From Chloroflexota bacterium (GTDB taxonomy: Bacteria > Chloroflexota > UBA6077 > JACCZL01), in assembly GCA_020845495.1 (NCBI GenBank), contig JADLFM010000087.1:1-44229 (forward strand): a stretch of DNA of 44,229 nucleotides. Direction: 5' to 3'. The position numbers and the translations under genes were made by a program. Position 1 is the first letter of the stretch; every line of letters starts with the position of its first letter. Under the pieces are notes generated by a model. It was not told the DNA's origin. It made no database searches and saw only the letters and a list, made by a program, of their open reading frames with translations. Of the stretch, positions 19,301-26,801 are shown in pieces.

Positions 19301-19535
19301 CGTCGAGGATCAGGCGACCGACCGCGCCTTCAGGATCGGGCAGGCCCGGAACGTCCAGGTGCACAAGTACGTTTGCGCCGGCACGTTGGAAGAGAAGATT
19401 GACAGCCTGATCGAGAGCAAGCAAGCGCTGGCCGAGCAGGTGCTCGGCGTTGGCGAGACCTGGTTGACTGAGCTCTCGAACAGCGAACTTCGCGAGCTAC
19501 TGGCCCTGCGCGCGGAAGCGGTGCTCGACGAATGA
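16311..19535 (+). CDS. SNF2-family helicase/ATPase (HepA/YwqA-like)
   Basis: The 1074-residue product has a long N-terminal region of the bacterial SNF2-associated type (about residues 1-580) and a C-terminal two-lobe Swi2/Snf2 motor. Motor motifs are LADDMGLGKTIQYIAF (Walker A, K628), LVCPTSVLGNWRREL, DEAQNVKNP (Walker B, D723), MTGTPVENRLAELW, VFTQFSEFGG, FLHGGTP, SLKAGGIGLNLTRA and WWNPAVEDQATDRAFRIGQ (motif VI). Such proteins translocate on double-stranded DNA and remodel protein-DNA complexes. It starts at GTG 16311 with only a weak, distant GGAG. A SWIM protein follows 133 bases later, matching the known ywqA-ywqB-type pairing. No nuclease, methylase or protease domain is attached. Confidence 0.92.
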   Translation: MLILHGAWGVERNTGDAAFLLWAESSQRGASDEAAAPVDAAASREAASARLHPFQAPVRDLRQALAALASLTGRAVADVQSTAASWDIRLPTCEATPLPSPEACAAGVLAVGEPGDGADGRAGQPGSAEEVMLGTWRVRGRAVPASQAVWLLALLPAADGPLASDLVLGADARYWRGVAKLALELVARERFVPVLEIRRGARARWRPVLSEPHDAARFAVLARAMPPACRAAGTTAQGAATVLSRSLGAMVDALVVNGIVEAGLAETDECEDGHDLSRPVTAADAWLRAMAMGTSLVLEGPYDLTAFAERVGEWAAPAGGVATADSFRTCFRLDAPESVPKKKAADAIWTLRFLLQAVDDPTLLVEAERVWEERGDALEVFRRRLDRPQEHVLGDLGRAARLFPPLERGLATPRPTHCALTTVEAYQFLREAAPLLEDSGFGVLVPPWWSPRGTSQVGVRLRLGSSGTDGASGLLGQDRLVSFDWKLALGDEEIDPAEFKRLARLKVPLVKVRGQWVELDARKIEEAIAFWEKRRRSKSLTAAEALRVALGSTEEAPGLPVVEVSAEGWLAELLDRLDEGEAVPDTFETPSGFVGTLREYQARGAAWLQFLAAHGLGGCLADDMGLGKTIQYIAFLMANRLPEATRAPALLVCPTSVLGNWRRELQRFSPDLNIYVHHGPDRRLNERFAEAVAGRDLVLTTYSLVDRDEATLRGVDWAGLVLDEAQNVKNPATRRARAVRTFRGRYRFAMTGTPVENRLAELWAILDFLNPGYLGSREGFRRAFAVPIERWQSAERAARLRTLVRPFVLRRVKTDPNVIQDLPDKLESRVYCTLTREQATLYQAVVDGMLRDIDDANGIERRGRVLAALLRLKQVCNHPANYLGEGDRRPLGGRSGKLARLEEMLEEVIDEDEAALVFTQFSEFGGRLREYLQGRLGREVLFLHGGTPVRARDAMVARFQRSDGPPVFLLSLKAGGIGLNLTRATHVFHFDRWWNPAVEDQATDRAFRIGQARNVQVHKYVCAGTLEEKIDSLIESKQALAEQVLGVGETWLTELSNSELRELLALRAEAVLDE

Positions 19536-19564
19536 ACGGATGCAGCGCTCTACACGGTCGCCAG

Positions 19565-19611
19565 CCCTCCCTCTCCTGCACGCGGGAGAGGGGGCCTGGG
19601 GGTGAGGGGGG
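19565..19611. repeat. Intergenic hairpin element (CCCTCTCC...GGAGAGGG + GGTGAGGGG)
   Basis: An 8-bp stem (19569-19576 with 19585-19592) is followed by a GGGGGTGAGGGGGG tail. This layout resembles the dispersed intergenic repeats widespread in GC-rich bacteria. It sits between the SNF2 and SWIM genes, with a related sequence at 11880-11940. Confidence 0.55.
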
Positions 19612-19668
19612 CTTCGGGCAGCGAAGGTCTCGGGCCGACTCGGAGCCACACCACCGGATACTCGAGTC

Positions 19669-20652
19669 ATGACAGCTCGCGGCGGCGAGTTCGGAACCAA
19701 CTGGTGGGCGCGCCACTGGATCGCGTCGCTCGATCGAGACGGCTGGACCGGCCGCTTCACGCGTGGCCGATCGTACGCCCGCAACGGTCGGGTGCTCGAC
19801 GTCGACATTCAGCCAGGGGTCGTGCGGGCGCGCGTCCAGGGCAGCGAGTCGACGCCGTATCGCGTCCAGCTACGCCTCGAAATGCTGCCCGACGCCGTCT
19901 GGGATCGGGTGGTCGGGGCACTGTCCCGTCAGGCGATCTACACGGCGAAGCTGCTCGCCGGCGAGCTCCCTGCCGAGATCGTCGCACTCTGCGATCGTGC
20001 CGAAGCGCCGCTCTTTCCCGAGCATCCGGACGAGCTTGCGATGTCCTGCTCGTGCCCGGACTGGGCCGTACCGTGCAAGCACGTTGCCGCTGTCCACTAC
20101 GCGCTCGCCGCCGAGCTCGATCGCGATCCGTTCCTGCTGTTTCGCCTGCGCGGACGGACTCGCGAGGAGTTGACGGCCGCGCTGCGTGCCCGTCGTGGAG
20201 CGATGGCGGCGGGATCCGGCGCGGCACCTGACCCACCCGCGACGAACCCCGAGCCGACACCCGAAGCGGCCGACGACCTGTCGATCGAGCGATTCTGGGA
20301 TGTCGGGTCAGGGCTCGACGAGCTACAGATCGAGATCCGTCCGCCGGAACTTCCCGGGGCCGTCCTGCGCCGCCTCGGCCGGCCACCAGCCTGGGGCGCC
20401 TCGGACGACCTCGTGACGACGCTGCATGCGTTGTATCGAGTGGCCTCGGCGAGCGTCCGCGATATCGCGCTCTCCGATGGCGAGGCCCTGAGCCTCGACG
20501 CTGACGATCTCAACGCGGACGCCGCCACCGCCCAGGCCGAAAGTCCCGGAGACGAGCACGGCGTGGCCGACCAGGTTTCGCCCGATGGTTTCAGCATCTC
20601 CCCGGCCGAGGCCAGCGAGCCCCGCGGATCCGGCCCCGGCTCTGACACCTGA
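19669..20652 (+). CDS. SWIM zinc-finger protein (YwqB-like)
   Basis: The 327-residue protein begins GGEFGTNWWARHWI, typical of bacterial SWIM partners of SNF2 helicases, and has the zinc motif CxCx6CxH (C127, C129, C136, H138; SCSCPDWAVPCKHVAAVHY). SWIM domains bind DNA or protein. The C-terminal third is acidic and Pro/Ala-rich, probably disordered. It is encoded directly after the SNF2 gene on the same strand, so the two are likely co-expressed and act together. No strong ribosome site precedes the ATG. Confidence 0.88.
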   Translation: MTARGGEFGTNWWARHWIASLDRDGWTGRFTRGRSYARNGRVLDVDIQPGVVRARVQGSESTPYRVQLRLEMLPDAVWDRVVGALSRQAIYTAKLLAGELPAEIVALCDRAEAPLFPEHPDELAMSCSCPDWAVPCKHVAAVHYALAAELDRDPFLLFRLRGRTREELTAALRARRGAMAAGSGAAPDPPATNPEPTPEAADDLSIERFWDVGSGLDELQIEIRPPELPGAVLRRLGRPPAWGASDDLVTTLHALYRVASASVRDIALSDGEALSLDADDLNADAATAQAESPGDEHGVADQVSPDGFSISPAEASEPRGSGPGSDT

Positions 20653-20765
20653 CCGCTCACCACGGACGTCTGAGCGCTGAGGACTACCCGCCCGTCCATC
20701 TGACCTCTGACAACGACCTGCTGAATGCTGACGTGCTGAAAGCTGACTGCTCGCACCATTGACAG
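20641..20765 (+). other. CTGA-rich degenerate tandem repeat
   Basis: The spacer after the SWIM gene contains many CTGA or CTGAC words at roughly 8-13-base intervals, for example TGCTGAATGCTGACGTGCTG and GAAAGCTGACTGCTC. It is non-coding low-complexity sequence. It may hinder translation read-through because CTGA words put TGA stops in all three frames. Confidence 0.4.
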
Positions 20766-20801
20766 CAGCCGCCTTCGACCGGTACCACCCGTCGCGCGAC
20801 C

Positions 20802-22604
20802 ATGAATGCCCTGACGACCGCGCCAGCCGCCGAGATACAGCGGGACCAGCCGCCGACACCCCGGCGATTCACGTCCGGCTACTGGCCTGGGCCGCACGTT
20901 GACCTCATGTTGGCCCTCGGCATTGGGCTCGTCGCGCTGGCCGTACGCTGGCCGTACCTGTGGATCGTGCCGCGCTTCACCGACGAGACGCTGGAAGTCT
21001 TGCACAGCCTGGCGATCGTGCGAGAGGGCGCCCGGCCGCTCACAAACTACGATAGCTATTACGGAGCGCTCTACAACTACGCCGTGGCGCTAGCGCTCTG
21101 GCTTGGCGGGGAAAGCCCGCGTGCGCCGCGCGTGGTGGTGCTGCTGGCCGGGGCTGCGACGGTTGTCGTGACCTACGGCCTGGGCCGCGAGCTAGGGCGG
21201 CGTCTCCTGCCGCTCGTTCGCGGCGGGCGGGCTACTGACACCGGTGCGATACTTCCGCGACTCGTCGGATCGATTGCGGCCGGGCTCCTGGCGGTGAACG
21301 GCCCGCACGTCGTCGTCAACAGCCACGTGGCATGGTCGAATTGTTTGACGCCGCTGTTCACGACGCTGGCTGCTTGGGCGTTGCTCCGCGCGACCCGACG
21401 ACCGAGCGTGGAGGCTGAGACGTGTGAGATGCAGGTGCAGGCCGATGCGATGGCGGCGCGCGCACCGTCAGCAGCCTGGAGCACGAAGGCTGTCGACGTC
21501 CGGGCGAAGGCTCGTGACCGCACCTCCGGGTTGATGCTGGCCGCGACCGGGCTGCTGCTCGGCCTCGCACTCCAGACCCATCCGCTGGTAGCCGTGCTGC
21601 TGCCGGCGGCGGCGCTCGTCGTCGTGGTGCAAGGCCGGCGCTTCCTGCTGACGCCCTGGCCGTGGATCGCGGCGGCGCTCTTCCTCGTCGGCTACGCAAA
21701 CGTACTGGCCTATAACGCCGATCACGGCTTCGAGTCGCTCCGTAGCGCTCAGCGTATGCGCGGCGAGTACGCGCAGGACGAACAGGCGACGACCGGTTAC
21801 GTGCCGACCTTCGGCTCGATGGTGCTTCTGCTCGCTCGTATCCTCGGCGGCGCGGTCGATCAGCGCGACGGGGTGGCCGGGTACCTGCTCGATCCGTCCG
21901 TGATCGCCGTCACGGCGCTCGCCGCCGTTGGTGTGGCCCTCCTGGCGCGGCGCGGCGAGCCGCTTCCGCTCGTCTTCGGCCTGACCTTCCTGCTGCTGCT
22001 CCCGGCCCTCAACCCGAAGTTTCGGACGCTCATTACCAGCCGCTATCTGATGCCGCTCGTGCCGCTGCTGTTCGCGTCGGCGGCGGTCGGGCTGGTCTGG
22101 TTCGGGAGCGTTCTGGCCGCTCTGCTTCCGGCGGTACGACGTAGGTGGCTCTCCGTGGCTCTCGCCGGGCTTGCGGTCATGCTGTCGACTGCACCGCTCG
22201 CGTCGCTCGGGCGCTACTATGCACGCTCGTTCGAGCGTGCAGACACAAACGAGCGCATCCTTCGTCTCAGTGCCGAGATCCAGGCCGCTCGTCAGCCTGC
22301 GGAGGCAGTGCTCGTCGACGAGGCGATCGGCAGCGAATTGCCCGATACCGGCGTCACCGAGCTACGCGGCTTCGAGCATCTGTTGATCTTCGGGCGGGTC
22401 CCGTACCGCGTCGTCCGTCCATCGCCTGGGCGCCTGCAAGACGAGTTGGGCGACGATCGAAGCGTCCTGATCGTGATGAACGCCCGTGACGCCGCGGCGG
22501 CCGATGCCCGGCTCACCGTCATCCCTCTCGATCCGCGCCCGCCGGCCACGAGCGGGCGAATGTCGGACTATCGCCTGTACCGCCTGGAAGCAAAACGTGC
22601 GTAG
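20802..22604 (+). CDS. Multi-pass membrane glycosyltransferase, GT-C (GT39/ArnT-like)
   Basis: The 600-residue protein has a cytoplasmic N-terminus of about 30 residues, a first helix (LMLALGIGLVALAV), then an extracytoplasmic loop with PRFTDETLEVLHS (the acidic pair expected at GT-C active sites) and YDSYYGALYNYAVAL, followed by about ten more helices and a short C-terminal domain. Such enzymes move a sugar from a polyprenyl-phosphate carrier to protein, lipid or glycan on the outer face of the membrane. The gene overlaps the MurJ-like flippase by eight bases, suggesting that the two serve the same lipid-linked glycan. No good ribosome site precedes the ATG. The substrate is unknown. Confidence 0.82.
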   Translation: MNALTTAPAAEIQRDQPPTPRRFTSGYWPGPHVDLMLALGIGLVALAVRWPYLWIVPRFTDETLEVLHSLAIVREGARPLTNYDSYYGALYNYAVALALWLGGESPRAPRVVVLLAGAATVVVTYGLGRELGRRLLPLVRGGRATDTGAILPRLVGSIAAGLLAVNGPHVVVNSHVAWSNCLTPLFTTLAAWALLRATRRPSVEAETCEMQVQADAMAARAPSAAWSTKAVDVRAKARDRTSGLMLAATGLLLGLALQTHPLVAVLLPAAALVVVVQGRRFLLTPWPWIAAALFLVGYANVLAYNADHGFESLRSAQRMRGEYAQDEQATTGYVPTFGSMVLLLARILGGAVDQRDGVAGYLLDPSVIAVTALAAVGVALLARRGEPLPLVFGLTFLLLLPALNPKFRTLITSRYLMPLVPLLFASAAVGLVWFGSVLAALLPAVRRRWLSVALAGLAVMLSTAPLASLGRYYARSFERADTNERILRLSAEIQAARQPAEAVLVDEAIGSELPDTGVTELRGFEHLLIFGRVPYRVVRPSPGRLQDELGDDRSVLIVMNARDAAAADARLTVIPLDPRPPATSGRMSDYRLYRLEAKRA

Positions 22605-24174
22605 CGTCGCCGTCGCGGCGGCTCTGATCGCCTTCGGGAACATCGTCAGCCGGCTGCTCGGGTTGATCCGCGAGCAGGTGATGGCAGCGCTGTTCGGCGC
22701 AACCGCTGGAACCGATGCGTTCGTGGTCGCTTCAGCCGTGCCCCAGATGGTCTACGATCTACTCGTCGGCGGAGCGATCAGCGCGGCGCTCGTGCCGGTC
22801 TTTGTGGACGCCGCCGACGACGATGCGGCCCTCTGGCGCCTGCTCAGCACGATCCTGACGCTCGCCGCGCTGGTGCTCGGGGCGGTCGGGCTGGTCCTCG
22901 GGCTGGCCGCCCCGATCGTCGTGGATCTGCTGGCCGGCGGCTTCGGGCCAGAGGCGCGCGAGGCGGCCGTCCCGATGGTGCGAATACTCCTGGTGGCAGT
23001 GGTGCTCCAGGGGATCGCCGGCGTGCTGATGGCGGCGCTCTATGCCCGCCGTCGGGTAACGCTGCCGGCCTTCGCGGTGGCTATCTACAACATCGGCATC
23101 ATCGCCGGTGCTCTGCTCCTGCACGAGCGGATTGGCGTAGACGCGCTGGTTATCGGCGTGCTGATCGGGGCGGCTGGCCAGGTGCTGCTTCAACTGCCGG
23201 GCCTCGGGCGGCTGCACTATCGCCCGCTGTTAGAGCTTCATCGGCCAGAGGTCCGCACCATCCTCCGGCTCTACGGGCCGGTGGCGCTCGGGATGATCGT
23301 CACCATCGTCGGAATCGTCATCGACCGCAACCTGGCCTCGGGCCTCGCCGAGGGCAGCCTCTCGGTGATGAATTACGCGACGCGCCTGATTCAGTTCCCG
23401 CTTGGCCTCGTCGCGACCGCCACCTCGTTCGCGGTGCTGCCGCTCCTGTCGCGCCACGCCAGCGAGCTTGCCAACGCTATGGCTCGTGGCACGCCGGAGG
23501 AGGCGTCACGCCGCGCCTACCGCGAGACGCTCCAGTTCGGGATCCGGATCGTCCTGCTGCTGATGGTGCCGGCCACGGTTGGGCTGATCGTCCTGCGGGA
23601 GCCGATCGTGCAACTGCTATTCGAACGGGGCCGGTTTGGAGGCGCTGAGACGGCGCGAACGGCGATGGTCTTCCTCGCCTATGCGCCACAGCTTCCGTTC
23701 ACCGCGCTCGACCAGTTGTTCATCGTCGCCTTCTACGCTCGCAAGGACACCCGCACGCCGGTGCTCGTCGGGGTAGCATGCGTACTGCTGTACCTGGTCA
23801 GCGCCCTGGCCTTGATCGGGCCGCTCGACGTGGCCGGACTGGCACTCGCCAATGCGATCCAGAACAGCGCTCACGGACTGGTGCTGTTGGCGCTCCTTGA
23901 ACGAGCCGGCGCCAAGGTGCTCGATGCGCGCCTCATGGACTGGGCTGGCCGGGTCGCCGTGGCGTCGCTTGGCATGGGCGGACTGCTCTGGCTGCTGTTG
24001 AATGTGGGCCGACCCTTCGCCTCGAGCGCTCTGGCGCTCGGCCTGCTGCTCGTGCTCGCCGCCGTGCTGGCCGGGGCTGTCTACATCCTGCTGTTGGAAG
24101 TCCTCGGCGTCCGCGACAGCCGCCAGGTGCTCGCGGTGGTTCGCGAGCGGGCGGTCCGTCGCCCGGCCAGTTGA
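22597..24174 (+). CDS. murJ: MurJ/MviN-family lipid flippase
   Basis: The 525-residue protein fits MurJ, which flips lipid II or a related undecaprenyl-linked precursor. It begins RSVAVAAALIAFGNIVSRLLG and continues REQVMAALFGATAGTDAFVVA, with RRVTLPAFAVAIYNIGIIAG, ATRLIQFPLGLVATATSFAVL and LFERGRFGGAETARTA, all typical of the family, and about 14 membrane helices. I chose the GTG at 22597, with GGAAG six bases upstream; this overlaps the previous stop, so the two genes are translationally coupled. It could be the essential MurJ or a paralog dedicated to another polymer; pairing with a GT-C enzyme leaves that open. Confidence 0.9.
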   Translation: MRSVAVAAALIAFGNIVSRLLGLIREQVMAALFGATAGTDAFVVASAVPQMVYDLLVGGAISAALVPVFVDAADDDAALWRLLSTILTLAALVLGAVGLVLGLAAPIVVDLLAGGFGPEAREAAVPMVRILLVAVVLQGIAGVLMAALYARRRVTLPAFAVAIYNIGIIAGALLLHERIGVDALVIGVLIGAAGQVLLQLPGLGRLHYRPLLELHRPEVRTILRLYGPVALGMIVTIVGIVIDRNLASGLAEGSLSVMNYATRLIQFPLGLVATATSFAVLPLLSRHASELANAMARGTPEEASRRAYRETLQFGIRIVLLLMVPATVGLIVLREPIVQLLFERGRFGGAETARTAMVFLAYAPQLPFTALDQLFIVAFYARKDTRTPVLVGVACVLLYLVSALALIGPLDVAGLALANAIQNSAHGLVLLALLERAGAKVLDARLMDWAGRVAVASLGMGGLLWLLLNVGRPFASSALALGLLLVLAAVLAGAVYILLLEVLGVRDSRQVLAVVRERAVRRPAS

Positions 24175-24302
24175 GGGCTGCCGAACGGCGCGGCGCGCCC
24201 GGCTCGACTATGCTTGAGCCCATCACCTGCCACGAGTGGCGATTCGGACCAGCGAAACAGGGACAGCCGGCTCGGCGCGTCGAGCGGGCAGCGGGAGGGA
24301 CC

Positions 24303-25328
24303 ATGAGCGTGCAGGAGTTGCCGATTCTCGGCATCACGATGGGGGACGCCGCCGGCGTCGGGCCGGAGGTCATCGCGATGGCGCTTGGCCGCGCCGAGGT
24401 CCGGGCGCGGGCACGCTCGGTCGTCCTCGGAGACGCCAGCGTCATGGAAGAGGCGGCGAAGATCGTGGGCTCGACGCTGCCAGTCCGTGCAATCGACAGC
24501 ATTGACGGCGCAGCGCTCGACGACGACGCGATCTGGGTGCTCGATTTCACGAACCGCCCGGCCAGGACTCTGACGCGCGGACAGGTCGAGCCGGCCAATG
24601 GTAAGGCCGCCTTCGAGTACATCGAGCGGGCCGTGCGGCTGGCGCTCGACAACACCATTGACGCTATCGTGACCGCGCCGCTCAACAAGGAGTCGCTCAA
24701 CCTCGCGGGCTTCCCCTATCCCGGTCACACCGAAGCGCTGGCACGGCTCTGCGGTGTGAGCGACGACGATATCACCATGCTGCTGGCCTCGCCGCGCCTG
24801 CGCGTCTCCCACGTCTCCACTCACTGCTCGATGCTCCAGGCCGTCGCCGCCGTCACGACCGACCGGGTGACCCGGGTAGCACGCCTCACGGCCGAGGCGG
24901 TCGCGCCGCTGGTCACGCGGCCCCCGAAGATCGCCCTGGCGGGCATCAATCCCCACGCTGGCGAGCACGGCCTGTTCGGCAACGAAGACGAGCGTGAGAT
25001 CCGGCCGGCCGCCGCACAGCTTCAGGCTCAGGGTATCGACGCCTATGGTCCGGTCCCACCCGACAGCGTGTTTCTGCGCGCGCTCAACGGCGACTTCGAC
25101 GCCGTGGTCGCGATGTACCACGACCAGGGCCACATCCCGTCGAAGCTGACCGGCTTCCACGACACGGTGAACATCACCCTTGGCCTCCCGATCATCCGAA
25201 CGTCGGTGGACCACGGGACGGCGTTCGACATCGCCGGGACCGGCCGGGCCAACCCGGACAATATGGCGGTGGCGATCGACCTCGCGGCTGGCATGGGACG
25301 TGCGCGCCGGGCCGCCCGGCGGACCTGA
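24303..25328 (+). CDS. pdxA: PdxA-family 4-phosphooxy-L-threonine dehydrogenase
   Basis: The 341-residue protein has the PdxA plan: ILGITMGDAAGVGPEVIA at the N-terminus, VTAPLNKESLNLAGFPYPGH, LAGINPHAGEHGLFGNED, AMYHDQGHIPSKLTGF and DHGTAFDIAGTGRANPDNM. The conserved His of GHTEAL, of YHDQGH and of DHGTAFD bind the divalent metal. Classical PdxA oxidises 4-phosphohydroxy-L-threonine with NAD(P)+ in pyridoxal phosphate synthesis. PdxA2 paralogs work on phosphorylated threonate or erythronate with a DUF1537 kinase, which is absent here. The start at 24303 has GGAGG four bases upstream. Vitamin B6 synthesis is the default, but a sugar-acid role is possible given the LacI/dehydratase locus further on. 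Confidence 0.9.
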   Translation: MSVQELPILGITMGDAAGVGPEVIAMALGRAEVRARARSVVLGDASVMEEAAKIVGSTLPVRAIDSIDGAALDDDAIWVLDFTNRPARTLTRGQVEPANGKAAFEYIERAVRLALDNTIDAIVTAPLNKESLNLAGFPYPGHTEALARLCGVSDDDITMLLASPRLRVSHVSTHCSMLQAVAAVTTDRVTRVARLTAEAVAPLVTRPPKIALAGINPHAGEHGLFGNEDEREIRPAAAQLQAQGIDAYGPVPPDSVFLRALNGDFDAVVAMYHDQGHIPSKLTGFHDTVNITLGLPIIRTSVDHGTAFDIAGTGRANPDNMAVAIDLAAGMGRARRAARRT

Positions 25329-25431
25329 GCCGCTAGAATTCGGCGCCACGCAGGCGACGGCCCATGGGCTGGCGGTCCAGACCAGGAGCTTTCCTGCGGC
25401 GGTGAGGTCTGATCAGGAGGAATGCACTCGA

Positions 25432-25710
25432 ATGTCGTCGTCTATCGCTCCCGGACCCGCGCCTCGCCGGTTGGTCTCGATCCGGCGCGCGATCCTGACA
25501 GTGGTGGCTGCAAGCGGCCTCATCGTCGCGAGCGCCTGTGCGGCCACGGTGCCGCCGGCCAACACGCCCTTGCCAACCCCGGTCGCGCCGACCGTCCCAC
25601 CAAAGCCGAGCCCGTCACCCTCGCCGAGCCCATCGCCCGGAGCGAGTCCCGCGGCAGGCGCGGCCGCGAGTCCGGCGGCCAGTCCGTCGCCGAGTCCGGC
25701 CAGCCGATAG
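25432..25710 (+). CDS. Small Pro/Ser-rich lipoprotein
   Basis: This 92-residue product has a basic N-terminus, a hydrophobic segment (AILTVVAASGLIVA) and a lipobox ending at C36 (ASAC). The mature part is almost entirely low complexity: PANTPLPTPVAPTVPPKP, then a PSPSPSPSP run and Ala/Ser/Pro blocks to the C-terminus. It is probably anchored by the Lgt encoded at 15269-16129 and spans the cell wall as an extended chain. AGGAGG lies 11 bases before the ATG. Function is unknown; there is no folded domain. A TAGAAT hexamer at 25334-25339 may be its -10 box. Confidence 0.7.
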   Translation: MSSSIAPGPAPRRLVSIRRAILTVVAASGLIVASACAATVPPANTPLPTPVAPTVPPKPSPSPSPSPSPGASPAAGAAASPAASPSPSPASR

Positions 25711-25747
25711 GCAGAGCGGCGCATCACCATCCGACCTGAGAATGCCA

Positions 25748-25775
25748 GGGGGTGGGAGCCTGCGCTCCCACCCCC
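25748..25775. terminator. 12-bp terminator hairpin between convergent genes
   Basis: Positions 25748-25759 (GGGGGTGGGAGC) pair perfectly with 25764-25775 around a 4-base loop. It lies between the lipoprotein stop and the convergent superoxide dismutase stop and can serve both. A weak T-rich tail follows on the plus strand. Confidence 0.75.
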
Positions 25776-25813
25776 CGTCGTTACTCGACTGGTGACAGTT
25801 GAGTGAGTGACGC

Positions 25814-26677
25814 TTAGCGGCGGCGCCGCCAGAGCAGCAGGCCCGCGCCAATCGCGCTAAACCCGGCGATGGCCGCCGGGACCGCCGCCTCGACGGCCGG
25901 GATGGCCGAACCGGTCCGAGGTAGCGCAGAGGGGGATGCGGCCGGTCGCGGAGCCTGAGCCGGAGCGGTAGCCGGCGATGCTTGTACCGCCGGTGCCTGA
26001 GCGGCGCTCGGCTTTGCGGCGGCAGGAGCCTGAACGGCCGGCTTCGCAGCCGGGGACGGCTGGGCAGCCGGCGCAGTCGTCGTGGCCGGCTTCGCGGCCG
26101 GCGAGGGCTGTGCGACCGGAGCACTGCCAGCACTCGCCTGGGCGCCCGCCTTCATGATGACGCCACAGGCGATTCGTGCACCGCTGTTGCCAGAGGGATC
26201 GGTCTTCTGGTCGTCCCGGTCGGCGTGGAGCACGATCGCCGAGCCGTCGGCGTCGAGCAGCGAGTTTGCACCGCTGCCGAGCGTCGCGCCGTCAAGCATG
26301 GCGTCGAACGTCGCCGTGCCGTCAGCGCCGACCTCGAGGTTCGGCATGTCGCCGGCGTGCCAGCCTTGCGGGTTCTCCAGTCCGTGCTGCTTCGTCATCG
26401 GGTTGAAGTGGCCACCGGCGGACGTAAAGTCCGTTGGGTCGCACGCACCAACGGCATGAACGTGGAGGCCGTGCTGGCCGGGCGGTAGGCCGTGCAGTTG
26501 CGCCAAAACGTGGACGCCGCTCTCGCGCTCGGTGAACGTCGCCGTACCGACACTCTGGCCCGATGCCAGCTTCAGCTCGGCCGTTGCTCCCGGCGTCCCT
26601 TGCGCGAACACCGATGTCGTCCCGAGGACGAGCATCGCGCCCGCGGCCAGTCCTAGCGCACCCCGCGCTTTCCTCAC
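25814..26677 (-). CDS. sodC: Cu/Zn superoxide dismutase with LPRTG cell-wall anchor
   Basis: The 287-residue product has a signal peptide (AAGAMLVLGTTSVFAQG), a Cu/Zn-SOD domain, an Ala/Pro-rich linker and a sortase signal. Metal-site motifs are GLHVHAVGACD (two copper His), GGHFNP (bridging His), WHAGDMPNL (zinc site), IVLHADRDDQ (copper His) and SGNSGARIACGVI (active-site Arg). The C-terminus reads LPRTG (about 252-256), a hydrophobic helix and RRRR. The enzyme dismutates superoxide outside the membrane while fixed to the wall. I chose the GTG at 26677, with GGGAGGAAG just upstream; the longer frame to 26938 overlaps the LacI promoter region. The linker repeats AAQPSPAAKPA-like blocks. Confidence 0.92.
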   Translation of the reverse strand: MRKARGALGLAAGAMLVLGTTSVFAQGTPGATAELKLASGQSVGTATFTERESGVHVLAQLHGLPPGQHGLHVHAVGACDPTDFTSAGGHFNPMTKQHGLENPQGWHAGDMPNLEVGADGTATFDAMLDGATLGSGANSLLDADGSAIVLHADRDDQKTDPSGNSGARIACGVIMKAGAQASAGSAPVAQPSPAAKPATTTAPAAQPSPAAKPAVQAPAAAKPSAAQAPAVQASPATAPAQAPRPAASPSALPRTGSAIPAVEAAVPAAIAGFSAIGAGLLLWRRRR

Positions 26678-26767
26678 TACTTCCTCCCGTGGTGGCAATC
26701 CCACCAGAGATCCGCGTCGAGTGTACGGGCGCGCCGGACCCGTGTCAACGCGACACTCTGGAGGGGC

Positions 26768-26796
26768 TTGACGAACGGTGTCGTGAGGTCTAGACT
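26768..26796 (+). promoter_or_regulatory. Sigma70-type promoter of the LacI gene
   Basis: TTGACG (26768-26773), a 17-base spacer and TAGACT (26791-26796). Transcription would start at about 26802-26805, at or next to the first ATG, so the message may be leaderless if that ATG is used. Confidence 0.7.
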
Positions 26797-26801
26797 GCGC
26801 G

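Noticed and set aside
16311..20652. Phage-defence system built on the SNF2 helicase
   Set aside because: No nuclease, methylase, phospholipase-D-like or other effector domain accompanies the pair, and SNF2-SWIM pairs are common housekeeping-like associations.
24081..25349. Long minus-strand frame (422 codons) opposite pdxA
   Set aside because: It mirrors a well-supported PdxA gene, has no domain-like motifs and is rich in Arg/Asp/His, as expected of antisense frames in GC-rich DNA. The same holds for 1252-2364, 16689-17855, 30243-31643, 33186-34370 and 37231-38601.
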